Shown here piece by piece: positions 36,549-48,207 of a stretch of 64,000 bases of DNA (positions within the stretch are counted from its first letter, which is position 1; each line of letters opens with the position of its first letter). The translations under genes were made by a program, and so were the position numbers. Under the pieces are notes generated by a model. The model ran no database searches and was not told the DNA's origin. It saw only the letters and a program-made list of their open reading frames with translations. The DNA comes from CAWAXW01 sp963786155 (lineage in GTDB: Bacteria > Actinomycetota > CADDZG01 > WHSQ01). The DNA lies in NCBI GenBank assembly GCA_963786155.1, contig CAWAXW010000006.1:1240001-1304000 (forward strand), given 5' to 3'.

Positions 36549-37430
36549 ATGGATACTCAAGCCCAAGGAACCTGGAGCCGAGTCATCGAGCGGATCGCCC
36601 GCGTCGAGCTCCGCGTCCAGGACATCGATCGGTCATTGGCCTTCTACGAGGGCGTGGTCGGGATCCAGGTGCTCGAGAAGAGCGCCGATACCGCTGTGTT
36701 AGCGGCCCCCGATGGCGAGGGCATGCTGCACCTCCGATCAGACGGCGTCACCGGCCCGGCGCAACCTCTTGCCACGGGTCTCTTCCATACGGCGATCCTG
36801 CTCCCGAGTCGCTTGGAGCTGAGCCGTGCCCTCATCCGGCTCGCCGATGCCGGACTCGCGATAGGGGCGGGCGACCATCTCGTCAGCGAATCGCTCTACA
36901 TAGACGACCCCGACGGCAACGGCGTCGAGATCTACCGCGACCGTCCCCGAGAAGAATGGCCGCCGCCCCTGCGAGAAGGAGACTTGGTCGCGCTGGCCAC
37001 AGAGCCCGTCGATCTCCAGGCGCTGGCCGACGAAGCCATGTCGGCACATGTGACCGGTAAGGAGGCACCGCCGGGAACGACGATCGGTCACGTCCATCTG
37101 CAGGTCTCCGACATCGCGACGACCGTCGACTTCTACCGAGACATCCTCGGCTTCGACCTGATGGCGAGGCTCGGGAGCCAGGCCGCGTTCCTCGCGGCCC
37201 AGGGCTATCACCATCACCTCGGCACGAACGTATGGCGCTCGCGCGGCCAGAAGCCCGCATCGCCCGACCGAGCCGGCCTCGATCGCGTCGTGTTCGAGGC
37301 CGCTCCGACCGAGGTAGAGGCGGTGAAGACGCGGCTCGAGGAGGTGGGTCACGACTTCCGGGATGGAGGCGAGATCTCGACCAAGGACCCCGGCGGAATA
37401 GAGCTGGTTTTCGCACCCCGAGCCGCCTGA
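36549..37430 (+). CDS. VOC family extradiol-dioxygenase-like protein (CatE type)
   Basis: 293 residues from ATG 36549 after GGAGGAGGAG. Two vicinal-oxygen-chelate halves: RIARVELRVQDIDRSLAFYEGVVG with LFHTAILLPSRLEL and DPDGNGVEIYRDRP in the first; GTTIGHVHLQVSDIATTVDFYRDILGF with YHHHLGTNVW and DPGGIELVFAP in the second. His of GHVHLQV, His of YHHHLG and Glu of GIELVF form the metal triad in the second half. This matches CatE/YfiE-like ring-cleavage dioxygenases or glyoxalases. Substrate not determined. Confidence 0.8.
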   Translation: MDTQAQGTWSRVIERIARVELRVQDIDRSLAFYEGVVGIQVLEKSADTAVLAAPDGEGMLHLRSDGVTGPAQPLATGLFHTAILLPSRLELSRALIRLADAGLAIGAGDHLVSESLYIDDPDGNGVEIYRDRPREEWPPPLREGDLVALATEPVDLQALADEAMSAHVTGKEAPPGTTIGHVHLQVSDIATTVDFYRDILGFDLMARLGSQAAFLAAQGYHHHLGTNVWRSRGQKPASPDRAGLDRVVFEAAPTEVEAVKTRLEEVGHDFRDGGEISTKDPGGIELVFAPRAA

Positions 37431-37532
37431 GCAACGTCCATCCATTATTCCTGGGAAACGTATTGACCCGGGGCGGCTAACCGGAAAGGCTTTCCAGCGG
37501 CGAGTGAGACCCGGCAGGGCGCTGGGAGGATC

Positions 37533-40500
37533 GTGGGCCGCAAGGCCGATACCACCGCAGGTCCGATTCGTTGGTCGTCTAGGAAACGCCGGGGAGCGGT
37601 TCTCGTCACGCTGGCCCTCGGTGGCTCCCTCCTCTTACTGAGCACTCTCCCGGCCGACGCCGCGTCCTTCACTCCCGGATGCTCGGCAGCCCAGCTCGAG
37701 CTAGATGTCGCCGAGGCCAACACCAACACCGAGGACGACACGATCACGCTCGACGCGGGATGCACCTACACGCTGTCGGCGACCCTCGTCGTCGGCGCCG
37801 ACGGAGGCAACAGCCTGAGCTTCGTCGGCAACGGGGCGATCATCTCCGGTGGCAGCACCGTTCGCGTCTTCGATATCGCCGCAGGTGCGGACGTGTCGCT
37901 CAACGAGATCGAGGTTAGGGACGGAGCCGGCGGGGATGGTGCAGGCATACTGAACGCGGGAACGGTAACGATCACCGACTCCACTCTCTCCGCCAACCAT
38001 GCTAGCGGCGCCGACAACGGCGGTGCCATCAACAACACTGGCACCATGGATTTGACGAACGTAACCATCTCAGGAAACTCGGCTTTTAGAGGTGGCGGAG
38101 TCATCAGCACGGGAATCTTCACCCTGATGAACGGAACCGTGACGGACAACACGCAGACCGGCAGCGGCGGCGGCGGGCTCCGCAATGGGGGTGGTGGAAC
38201 CCTCACGGTGACCAACTCGATCGTCGCCGAAAACGACGGCGAGAACTGTCTCGGGCCGCTGGGATCAGAAATCACCGATGGAGGGAACAACCTCGAGTTC
38301 GGGGGCTCCGGCGTCAACCCCACCTGTTCCTTCTCTAACATTGGGAATCCCCTGCTCGGACCCTTGGCGTACAACGGCGGACCGACCACAACGCACGCGC
38401 TGGGCCACGGGAGCGCCGCGATCGATGCCGGCACGAACACAGGTTGCCCCGGAACCGACCAACGCGGGGTGACCCGTCCCTACGACGCTCCCGGCCCGGG
38501 CGGTCTCCTGTGCGACATCGGGGCCTTCGAGGTCGGGGCGCACGTCGTGAACTCGGTCGAAGACCAGGTCGACTCGGACACCGCCGATTCGATCTGCGAC
38601 ACCGGAGACAACGTCGGCCTCGATCCAGAGTGCACTCTGAGGGCGGCAATCGACCAGGCCAACGCGAACGCCGGAGCCGAGGAGATCCACTTCGAGATCC
38701 CGGGCGCGGGCCCGCACATGATCGCGCCCGTCACCGCGCTGCCGACGATCAGCGACCCAGTGACGATCGACGGATACACTGAGCCCGAAGCCGACCCGGC
38801 CACATCGAGCACGACGGCTTCACCTCAGATAAATCTGAACGGGAACTACAGCGTAGCCACAGGCCTGGACATCACCGCGGGGACCAGCACGGTCCGCGGC
38901 CTCGTCTTTCTGAGATTCTGCGACGCCCTTCCCCCGGCTTGCACCAATGGCGAGGCCATCTTGTTGCGCTCAAACGGGGGCAACACGATCGCGGGGAACT
39001 ACATCGGGACAAACCCCGGCGACGCAGGCGACCACGAGAATGGTAGTGGCGTAGAAATCTTCGACGTCCCGAACAACACCATCGGAGGAACGGCGCCGGC
39101 CGATCGCAACATCATCTCGAACAACGGCACCGATGGAGTAAGGATACTCGGGGGTGAACGCCGCTGGGAACGTGGTCCGGGGCAACTTCATCGGGCTGGA
39201 CGACGAGGGCGAGACCCACGGAACCTTCCCCCTCGGGAACGACAACCATGGGGTCAACCTTCAAGACGCTCCAAACAACGACATCGGGGGAGCGACAGCC
39301 GGAGCAGGCAACGTCATCTCCGACAACACTCAACACGGGATCCGCATATTCGGGCCGTCGACGACCGGCACCGAGGTGATGGGCAACATCATCGGTCTTG
39401 ACGATGAAGGCACCGACGCGGTTCCCAACGCGCTCGATGGGATCGCGATCCTCCAATCGTCGACCAACACAATTGGGGGAGACAGCGCGGCGGAACGGAA
39501 CGTCATCTCTGGCAACGGGGGGCAGGGCGTCTATCTGGGCGACATCCCGCTACCCACGAACAACGTCATCTCGGGCAACTACATCGGCACCGACGTCACC
39601 GGGGAGCTCGACCGGGGCAACACGGGCGACGGTGTCCGGGTGGATCAGGCAGTCAGCACGACGGTCGGCGGTACCAGCGCTGCAGAAGGCAACCTCATCT
39701 CCGGGAACAACCAGGGGGGCGTTCGGGTCAACGACTCCACGTCCAACTCGAACGTCATCAAGAGCAACATGATCGGGACCGACGACGACGGCGTCGACCC
39801 GTTGCCCAATACGTCATACGGCGTCTGGATCCGTAATGCAGCAACTAACACGACGGTTGGCTCGGTAGGCGACGGGAACCAGATCTGGTTCAACGGGGGA
39901 GATGGAGTCAGGATCGCTTCAGACGCCGGAAACGGCCACAGCATCCGCGGCAACTCGATCAGATCCAACGATGAGCTTGGCATCGACCTCAATGACGACG
40001 GAATCACCGGCAACGATCTAGACGACGGCGACGGCGGCCCCAACAACCAACAGAACTATCCCTTCCTATCTGATGTCTCGACCTCTGCAAGCACGACGAT
40101 CGCCGGAACCCTCAACTCGACCCCGAACACGACATTCGACCTCGACTTCTACTCGAGCCCCTCGTGCGACCCAACCGGCTTCGGCGAGGGCGCTACCCAC
40201 CTTGGCTCGGACGACGTCACAACGGATGGGAACGGGGACGTTGCGGGTGGCTTCTCGATCATCCTCACGCCGACGGTCGCCGAAGGCGAGTTCATCACCG
40301 CGACCGCCACCGACCCCAGCGGCAACACCTCGGAGTTCTCCCAGTGCGAGCTCTTCGGCCCCCTCATCGTGAACTCGACCAACGATGATTCCGACGCCAA
40401 CACTGTCGACCCGACCTGCGACACCGGTCTCGGTGTCGGAGGTACCGAGTGCACGTTGCGGGCCGCGATCCAGCAGGCGAACGGCACGACCGGAGCCGAC

Positions 40501-43500
40501 GTCATCGAGTTCGACATCCCCGGCACCGGCCCCCACACGATCGCGCCTGCATCTGTCTTGCCGATCATCACCAACCCGGTGACGATCGACGGCTATACCG
40601 AGCCGGGGGCCCTTGCCGCGACTAGTTCGACCTCGGCGACGTTGATGGTCGAGTTGGACGGGACAAACGTTGCCGGGGCCTTTGACGGGCTCCACATCAA
40701 CACGACGAACTCCTTCGTCGGGGGCCTTGCGGTAAACGGGTTCGGGCAGCACGGGATCCACCTCGAAGGGTCCGGCCACACGATCGCGGGGAACTACATA
40801 GGAACCGACATCACCGGCGAGACCGATCTCGGGAACACGGGTTCGGGTCTCCTCATCGAAAGCTCCGACAGCACCATCGGAGGAGACACGCCCGCCGATC
40901 GCAACGTAATCTCGGGCAACCAATTCGGAGCTTTCATGACAGGTGCGTCGAACAACGTCGTGCAAGGCAACTACATCGGCACCGACGCCGACGGCAACCA
41001 ACAGATCCAAAACGACACCAGCGGTATACGTGTCGGCGGACCCGACACGACAATCGGCGGGACCTCCCCGGGACAAGAGAACTTGATCGCGTTCAACGGT
41101 GGCGACGGGGTCCTAGTTGTTGCCGCCGATTCGAGCATCCGCGGCAACTCGATCCACTCCAACGGGGATCTCGGAATCGACCTCGGTCCCGACGACGGAG
41201 TTACCGGCAACGACACCGACGACGCCGACGGCGGCGCGAACAACCTGCAGAACTTCCCGGTGGTGACCGACGTCTCGACCGGGGCGAGCACGACGATCAC
41301 CGGCACCCTCGATACCGACGCCACCTCTGCAACGCCATACGAGATCGACTTCTTCGCCAACGACACGTGTGACCCCACCGGCTTCGGTGAGGGCCAGACG
41401 TTCATCGGTTCGCGCACCGTCACGACCGACGTGAACGGCGACGCCCCGATCGACGAGGAGTTCTCGAGCGGCTTCCCTCCGGACTTCACCCTGCCCGAAG
41501 GTGACTTCATCACCGCTACTGCGACCGATTCCAACGGCAATACCTCGGAGTTCTCGCAGTGCGAGCTGCTCGGCCCGCTCGTCGTGAACTCGATCGGCGA
41601 CGGCATCGACGCGAGCACCGACCATCCGGGTTGCGATACCGGCGGACTGGTGAGCGGAGCGCCCGAGTGCACCCTGCGGGCTGCCATCCAACAGGCCAAC
41701 GCAACGACCGGTGCCGACGTCATCGAATTCGACATCCCAGGCGCGGTCCCTCACACGATCGCGCCCTCGGGAAGCAGCCTGCCGATCATCGAGGACCCCG
41801 TGAGCATCGACGGGGCCACCGACCCAGACACCGACCGCATCGAGCTCGACGGAACCGCTGCCGTCGCCGGCATTCCTCGAGGTTTTGAGATCAGGCCCGG
41901 CGGAGGAGGCAGCACTCTCGAAGGCTTCGTCATCAACGATTTCGATACGGGGATCGAGGTCGTAAACAACAACGGGAACGTCATCCGGAACAACTATCTA
42001 GGGACGGATGTCACCGGCACTGTTATCGGCGGCAATTCGCTCTTCGGCGTGAGGCTCGAATTGTCGAACGGCAACACGATCGGCGGCTCGACGGCTGCCG
42101 CCCGCAACGTCATATCGGGTAACGGCAGCGAGGGCATCCAGGTATCCAATTCGGACAACAACACAATCTCCGGCAACTACATCGGCACCGATGCAACCGG
42201 ATCGGTCGGCTTGGGAAACAAGGACCGGGGCGTCCGGATTACCAACGGCTCGGACCACAACGTGCTGGGCGGCGACACACCCGGTGAGCGCAATGTCATC
42301 TCCGCCAACGGAGACGGATTAGGGATCGAATCCCGAATCAGGCGTATGGCTCATCGGCGCCTCGGAGAACTCCGTCCTGGGCAACTACATAGGAACGGAC
42401 GCGGCCGGGACGAGCGATCTCGGCAACTTTCAGGCTGGAATATTCATCCACGGCTCTTCCGCAAACACGGTAGGTAGCACTACCTCAGGCGAGGGGAACA
42501 CGATCTCCGGCAACGGCGGCGATGGCGTCGCGATGATCGACCCATCGGGAATGAACCGGGTCAGGGGCAACTCGATCCACTCAAACGACGGGCTGGGGAT
42601 CGATCTGATCGACGACGGCGTCACCGGCAACGATGCCGACGATGCCGACGCCGGCCCCAACAATCAACAGAACTTCCCCGAGATCTTCGTTGTGCTCACG
42701 GGGGACGACACGTTCCTCGGCGGCTTCCTGGACTCGACCCCCAATACGATCTTCGACGTCGACCTGTACGCAAACGACACCTGTGACCCATCGGATAACG
42801 GCGAGGGCCAGAGATTCGTGACGACATTCCAGGTCACGACCGATGTGGACGGGTTTGCGGACCTTCCGGAGGACTTGCCCGGAGTGTCTTTTAACGACGG
42901 TGATCTTCGTCACCGCGACCGCCACCGATCCCAGCGGGAACACCTCGGAGTTCTCAGAGTGCGTGGAGGCGGTCGTCGTTGCCGACATCGCCCTGGTAAA
43001 GAGCGCCCCTGCGAACGTGACCGTGGGCACGCCCTTCGCCTACGACATCGATCTTGACCACTTCGGCCTCGCCCCCGCGACCAACGTGACCGTCACCGAC
43101 GTCCTGCCGCCTGAGGTGACCTTCGTATCCGCCACGGCTGACGGCGGCGGGACCTGCAACGACGTCGCCGGAACGGTCACCTGTCAGTTCGCCAACATGG
43201 GCGTCGGCGATACGCGCGAGATCACGATCATGGTCAACCCGACGATGGCGGGGCTGATCTCTAACACCGCGAGCGTGACCGCGGACCAGGTCGACGACTG
43301 TTCCTGCAACAACCAAGACGACGCGGACACGACGGCGGCCGCGGCCGGGGGCGGTGGAGGCGGAGGAGGAGCACCTGCGCCCTCGCCCAGTCCGTCGACC
43401 TCACCCTCGCCGAGCCCCAGCCCGAGCCCTAGCCCCAGCCCGAGCCCCTCGGGCTCGATCGTTCCGCCACCACCACCTCCGCCCGACCCCTCAGCCAGTC

Positions 43501-43970
43501 CGTCTCCGAGCCCCTCGCCGAGCCCGACCGGACCGCCACCTCCGCCCCCGCCACCACCGCTGCCGGGATGCACGGGACAGGCGATCTGCGGGAACGCGGG
43601 TAACAACAACCTGAATGGCACGCCGGGCGACGACATCATCATCGGCGGGCCCGGCAACGATGTCTGTAACGGCGGTGGAGGCAACGACATCATCTTCTGC
43701 GGCGCCGGCAACGACGTGATCCGCGGCGGCACCGGCAACGACAACCTCCGCAGCACCACCGGAACCGATCGCATCATCGGCGGCCCGGGCAACGACGTGC
43801 TCAAGGGCGGCGCGGGCAACGATCGCTTGCTCGGAGGCACCGGCAAGGACACCATCCGCGGTCAGGAGGGCAAGGACACGCTCAGGGGTGGGCCGGGCCT
43901 AGACGTCCTGTTCGGCGGCAGCGGGAAAGACCTGTGCTTCCCCGCGCCCGGCAAGAAGAAGGCTTGCTAA
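37533..43970 (+). CDS. Giant secreted beta-helix / CSLREA / RTX-like surface protein (three frameshifts)
   Basis: About 2144 residues after removing one extra base near each of 39155, 42330 and 42904. A GTG start and Arg-rich signal peptide (cleavage near ADAAS) lead into right-handed beta-helix repeats of NVISGNxxxGV type with TIGG and NYIGTD. Three CSLREA-type units start near 38540, 40364 and 41578 ([12 protein letters not shown]). A DUF11 domain (42980-43280, [18 protein letters not shown]), a Pro/Ser spacer (43370-43570) and RTX-like GGxGND nonapeptides (43600-43930) follow, with a basic [11 protein letters not shown] end. Likely a calcium-binding adhesin or polysaccharide-interacting protein; enzymatic activity not evident. 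Confidence 0.85.
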
Positions 43971-44663
43971 GCCGAAACGGGAAGGACCCACAGGTTGTCC
44001 GCGAGCTTGGGCCCCGAGCGCGACGCGGCCCGAGCCACCGACTTCGAGCGTGCGGGTACCGTCCGGCGCGACCTCGACGAGATTCAGATCGTGTCCCGGC
44101 ATGAGGTTGTGATCCTCGAGGAACTTCAAGACGTCGTGATCAAGCTCCACGTCTTCGAGTAGGCGCGTGAGACGGCCTTCGTCTCCGACTTCCATCTCGG
44201 CGACCGCGACCAAGTCCGACCAAGGCACGGCCGACGAGGTTCCGGGGATCGGGTTCCCATGAGGGCAGGTCGTGTCGCCGTCGAGCTTGTCGAGGATCGC
44301 TTGCTCGACCTCGGGCGTCATCACCTTCTCCCAGTCCTCCGCCTGTTCGTGACACTGGTGCCAGGGGATGCCGAGGATGTCGGTGAGCATCCGCTCGGCC
44401 AGTCGATGGCGGCGCACGAGGGTCTCGGCCATCGTGCGACCGGTTTCGGTCAGCTCGATGTCATGGGCGCCCTGGATCTCGACGTAGTCCTCGGCCACCA
44501 GCCGCTTCACGCCCTCGGACACCGTCGCGGGGGCGAGCCCCAGGCGCTCGCCGATGCGAGCCTGGCGGATCTTCTGGCCTTCCTCGCCCAACTCGTAGAT
44601 CGCCTCGAGGTACTCCTTCGAGGCGGGATTGAGCTTGCTCAGGTCCGGTGCTGCGTCTGTCAT
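43967..44663 (-). CDS. DtxR/MntR family metal-dependent regulator with altered metal site (one frameshift)
   Basis: 231 residues from ATG 44663. Winged helix (KEYLEAIYELGEEG, ARIGERLGLAPATVSEGVKRL), dimerisation domain (RRHRLAERMLTDILG, WHQCHEQAEDWEKVM), the CPHGNPIPG segment and a FeoA-like SH3 domain. An extra base near 44012 hides the end, which reads [15 protein letters not shown]. Relative to DtxR the ancillary ligands His79, Glu83 and His98 are kept (His86, Glu90, His105), but the primary-site positions 10, 102 and 106 are Glu17, Glu109 and Lys113. The Lys in place of a ligand His is odd. Overlaps the end of the giant gene by four bases. Confidence 0.83.
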
Positions 44664-44712
44664 CTGGTCGATACTACGAGCCGCGAATCCGTGGGCTAGA
44701 CGAGGAGGGGTC

Positions 44713-45441
44713 ATGGCGGAGGCGGAAGTTCGGCAGATCGGTGCGGGCTGGGTCAAGCTGCTGCGAAACGCCTCGATCGCACAGATCGTGCTGATCATCG
44801 TGACGCAAGTGGTGACGATGCAGGTCATCCCGCCGCTGATCGTGTTCGCGGTGCTTCTCGGCGTGGGCCTTTACCTGCTGAGTACGAAGACGAAGGCAGC
44901 AGGGCTGATGCTCGGCATCGTCTCCCTCCTGCACATCGCGCTCTCTGCGCCTTTCTTCATCACGAGCTTGGTGCATCCGGAGTCGCTCGGAGACTTCTCG
45001 CTCGGCTGGTTCACCGTGGTCGCGGGTGTGCTCGGAGTGATCGCCGGGATCCCTGTCTGGAGGCAATCACCGCCGAGCAAAGCGCCGCGCACGATCGGTC
45101 TCACGGCCGTGGGCCTGTGCGTCGTCCTCTTCGCAGTCTCGGCCTTCGCAACGGTGTCTCGTGAGGACGAGGAGGCTCAATCGGGAGACCTGGTGGTGGT
45201 GGCCGAAGACGTCGAGTTCGAGCCGGAGGAACTGACCGGCGAATCGGGCTCGGTGACCGTCCACATCGACAACAAGGATCAGTTCCGCCACACGTTCACG
45301 ATCGACGACCTCGACGTGAACGCGGAACTAGCCGCGGGCAAGGGAACGAGGGTCACGTTCGAAGCCGAGCCGGGGGAGTACGACTACACCTGCGCCGTCC
45401 CAGGCCACGAGGATATGGAAGGCACCCTGACGCTCGATTGA
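44713..45441 (+). CDS. Membrane protein with C-terminal cupredoxin domain
   Basis: 242 residues. Four to five membrane segments fill residues 15-155 (IVLIIVTQVVTM, PLIVFAVLLGVGLYLL, LGWFTVVAGVLGVIAGIPVW, GLTAVGLCVVLFAVSAFA). The last 85 residues form a plastocyanin-like domain (LVVVAEDVEFEPEELTG) with type 1 copper ligands His in FRHTFTI and Cys, His, Met in YTCAVPGHEDMEG. Probably an electron carrier or copper-binding protein anchored on the outer face. Divergent from the DtxR-type gene 49 bases away, which may regulate it. Confidence 0.8.
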   Translation: MAEAEVRQIGAGWVKLLRNASIAQIVLIIVTQVVTMQVIPPLIVFAVLLGVGLYLLSTKTKAAGLMLGIVSLLHIALSAPFFITSLVHPESLGDFSLGWFTVVAGVLGVIAGIPVWRQSPPSKAPRTIGLTAVGLCVVLFAVSAFATVSREDEEAQSGDLVVVAEDVEFEPEELTGESGSVTVHIDNKDQFRHTFTIDDLDVNAELAAGKGTRVTFEAEPGEYDYTCAVPGHEDMEGTLTLD

Positions 45442-45481
45442 ACCTGAATGCAGAGTTGAGCGGCTTGTAGTCTGGAAACGC

Positions 45482-48196
45482 ATGCCTCCCAAGACCGCGA
45501 AGAAGTCGGCGAAACGGCCCAAGCTGCTGCTTATGGACGGGCATTCGCTCGCGTTTCGGGCTTTCTATGCGCTCCCCGAGGATCTCCAGACCTCCGATGG
45601 GACCTATACGAACGCGGTTTATGGGTTCACCGCGATGCTCATCAAGGTGATGCAGGACGAGCACCCGGACTACATCTCGGTCTCGTTCGATGTCGGCGCG
45701 CCGCTGCAGCGGACCGCAGAGTTCGCCGACTACAAGTCGAACCGCTCGGAGGCTCCGTCGACGTTCGGCCCCCAGCTCCCGCTAATACGCGAGGTACTCA
45801 AGGTCCTGAACATCCCGGTCTACGAGCTGGCCGGCCACGAAGCCGACGACGTCATCTCGTACCTCGCCAAGCGGGCCGCGGCCGAAGAGGTCGACGTTCG
45901 CATCGTGACCGGCGATCGTGACTTCTTCCAGCTCGTCGATGACGACATCCACGTTCTCTACAACCGCAGGGGCATCTCGGACATCGTGGAGATGGATGCC
46001 AAGGCGGTTGAGGAACGGTACGGGGTTCCGCCCACCAAGTACGTGGATCTCAAGGCGCTGGAAGGCGATAACTCCGACAACCTTCCGGGGGTCCCCGGAG
46101 TCGGGACCAAAACGGCGGCCAAGCTCGTGCAGAAGTACGGGAGCGCAGAGGAAGCGGTTGCGCACGCGTCCGAGCAGACACCCAAGCTGGCGCAGAACCT
46201 CGCGGCCCACGCCGAGCAGGTGGCGATCAACAAGAAGCTGTCGACCCTTCAAGAGGTGCCGCTCGAGGAAGTCGGGCTCGATGACCTGAAGATGGGTCCT
46301 TGGGATCTCGACGAGGTGCGCGAGCTCTTCACCTCGCTCGAGTTCCGCACCCTGCTCGAGCGTTTGATGTCCGACCTTCCCGAGGCGGCGGAGGGGGAAG
46401 GGACTCCGTTCGAGCTCGAGGTGAGGGCGTTCGACTCGCCGGGCGGACTAACCGAGCTTGCGAAGCTGCTGAGTGACGGCTTCTCACTCGACGTGGTGCC
46501 GGTTGGGGAGCGCGCCGGGCCTCATTCGCTCGCCTTCTCGTTCGGGGAGGGCCAAGTTGGGTTCGTGCCGGTCGGGGCTCACGGAGTGAGCTTCGAAGAG
46601 CTGCGCGTCGGCCTGGGCCCAAGCTTCGAAGACCCGAACATCCCAAAGCTCGTGCACGGAGCGCGGGTGGCGGCCCTGAGCCTCGCCGCGATCGGTCTCG
46701 AGCTCGAGGGGCTGGAGATGGACACGCAGATCGCGTCCTACCTGCTCGATCCGGCCGCGACCGCATATCCGCTGGAGGAGATCGCCCGTAAGTACACGGG
46801 ACGCGAGCTGAAGGCCGTCGAGCCGGTCGACCGGCCGGATGAGGAATCCACGCAAGGTGCGCTCGCGCTCGACGACTCGCTGGATATGGGGGCCGCCGAA
46901 GATGCGAGCCTGCGCGCGCTCGCCATCCGGGATATCCACGACAAAGTCGAGCCCGAGCTGGAACGACTCGGCATGACCGACCTCTACCATCGGATCGAGC
47001 ACCCACTCGTGAGCGTCATGGTGCACATGGAACGCATCGGGGTGCGCGTCGACCTTGACTACCTCAACGAGATGGCGCGCGATCTCGATAAGCGGATCGG
47101 TGAGTTGGAAACCGAGTGCTACGAGCTTGCCGGCGAGCACATCAACCTCGGCTCGCCACCGCAGCTCCGAACCCTGCTTTACGAAAAGCTCGGGCTCAAG
47201 ACCACGCGCCGGACCAAAACGGGTCTCTCCACCGACGCCAGGGCGCTGCAGCAGCTCGTCGACCAGCATCCATTCGTCCAGAAGCTGCTCGACTACCGGG
47301 AGCTGGCGAAGCTCAAGAACACCTATGTGGACGCGATCCCGCCGCTTGTGGATCCCTTCGACGGCCGCGTGCACACGACCTTCGACCAGGTGTCGACGAC
47401 CACGGGGCGGCTTGCCAGCACCAACCCCAACCTCATGAACATCCCCATCAGAACCGACCTCGGGAAGCAGATACGGCGCGCGTTCATCCCCGAGGAAGGC
47501 CACTTGCTCCTGAGCGCGGACTACTCGCAGATCGAGCTGCGGGTCATGGCCCATCTCTCCGAGGACCCGATCCTGCTCGAGGTGTTCTCGGAGAACAAAG
47601 ACGTGCACACAGAAACAGCGGTGCGGGTCTTCGGCTTGGACCCGAAAGACCTCAAGACCAAGCACCGTTCGACGGCCAAGATGATCAACTACGGGCTCTC
47701 GTACGGGATGGGGGCTCCCGGGCTCGCGGAGCGATTGAACGTGCCGGTCGACGAAGCCCAGTCCGTCATGGACGCCTACTACGAGCAGTTCGAGGGGGTC
47801 AAAGGCTTCCTCGACGCGATCGTGACCCAGGCGTACGCAGACGGCTTCACGACGACCATGTTCGGGCGACGTCGCTATCTCCCCGAGCTCGGCAGCGGCA
47901 ATCCCCGCGTGCGCGCGATCGGCGAGCGTCAGGCTCTGAACGCGCCCATCCAGGGAAGCGCCGCCGACATCATGAAGCTGGCCATGATCGAGGTCGACCG
48001 CGCCCTGGCCGAGGCGGGTGCCGGCACGCGCATGATCCTCACCGTCCACGACGAGCTCGTCTTCGAGGTTCCCGAGGAAGAAACGGAGAAGGCCTCTGAT
48101 CTCATCGAAAAAGCGATGACGGGTGTCCACGACATGAAGGTGCCGCTCGAAGTCGACTCGTCTTCCGGGAGGACGTGGGCGGAGGCCAAAGCCTGA
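45482..48196 (+). CDS. polA: DNA polymerase I
   Basis: 904 residues, intact. N-terminal 5'-nuclease (LLLMDGHSLAFRAFYALP, GHEADDVISYLA, TGDRDFFQLV, GDNSDNLPGVPGVGTKTA); a central 3'-5' exonuclease-like domain lacking the catalytic DxE, so probably no proofreading; C-terminal polymerase with LLSADYSQIELRVMAHLS, the O-helix HRSTAKMINYGLSYGM and LTVHDELVFEVP. The O-helix residue equivalent to E. coli Phe762 is Tyr737, as in mycobacterial PolA, a change known to relax discrimination against dideoxynucleotides. Confidence 0.96.
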   Translation: MPPKTAKKSAKRPKLLLMDGHSLAFRAFYALPEDLQTSDGTYTNAVYGFTAMLIKVMQDEHPDYISVSFDVGAPLQRTAEFADYKSNRSEAPSTFGPQLPLIREVLKVLNIPVYELAGHEADDVISYLAKRAAAEEVDVRIVTGDRDFFQLVDDDIHVLYNRRGISDIVEMDAKAVEERYGVPPTKYVDLKALEGDNSDNLPGVPGVGTKTAAKLVQKYGSAEEAVAHASEQTPKLAQNLAAHAEQVAINKKLSTLQEVPLEEVGLDDLKMGPWDLDEVRELFTSLEFRTLLERLMSDLPEAAEGEGTPFELEVRAFDSPGGLTELAKLLSDGFSLDVVPVGERAGPHSLAFSFGEGQVGFVPVGAHGVSFEELRVGLGPSFEDPNIPKLVHGARVAALSLAAIGLELEGLEMDTQIASYLLDPAATAYPLEEIARKYTGRELKAVEPVDRPDEESTQGALALDDSLDMGAAEDASLRALAIRDIHDKVEPELERLGMTDLYHRIEHPLVSVMVHMERIGVRVDLDYLNEMARDLDKRIGELETECYELAGEHINLGSPPQLRTLLYEKLGLKTTRRTKTGLSTDARALQQLVDQHPFVQKLLDYRELAKLKNTYVDAIPPLVDPFDGRVHTTFDQVSTTTGRLASTNPNLMNIPIRTDLGKQIRRAFIPEEGHLLLSADYSQIELRVMAHLSEDPILLEVFSENKDVHTETAVRVFGLDPKDLKTKHRSTAKMINYGLSYGMGAPGLAERLNVPVDEAQSVMDAYYEQFEGVKGFLDAIVTQAYADGFTTTMFGRRRYLPELGSGNPRVRAIGERQALNAPIQGSAADIMKLAMIEVDRALAEAGAGTRMILTVHDELVFEVPEEETEKASDLIEKAMTGVHDMKVPLEVDSSSGRTWAEAKA

Positions 48197-48207
48197 TAGA
48201 GCCCGGG

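Noticed and set aside
43370..43570. Tandem short repeats resembling a CRISPR or satellite array
   Set aside because: They encode the Pro/Ser stalk of the giant protein in frame, with no spacer-repeat regularity.
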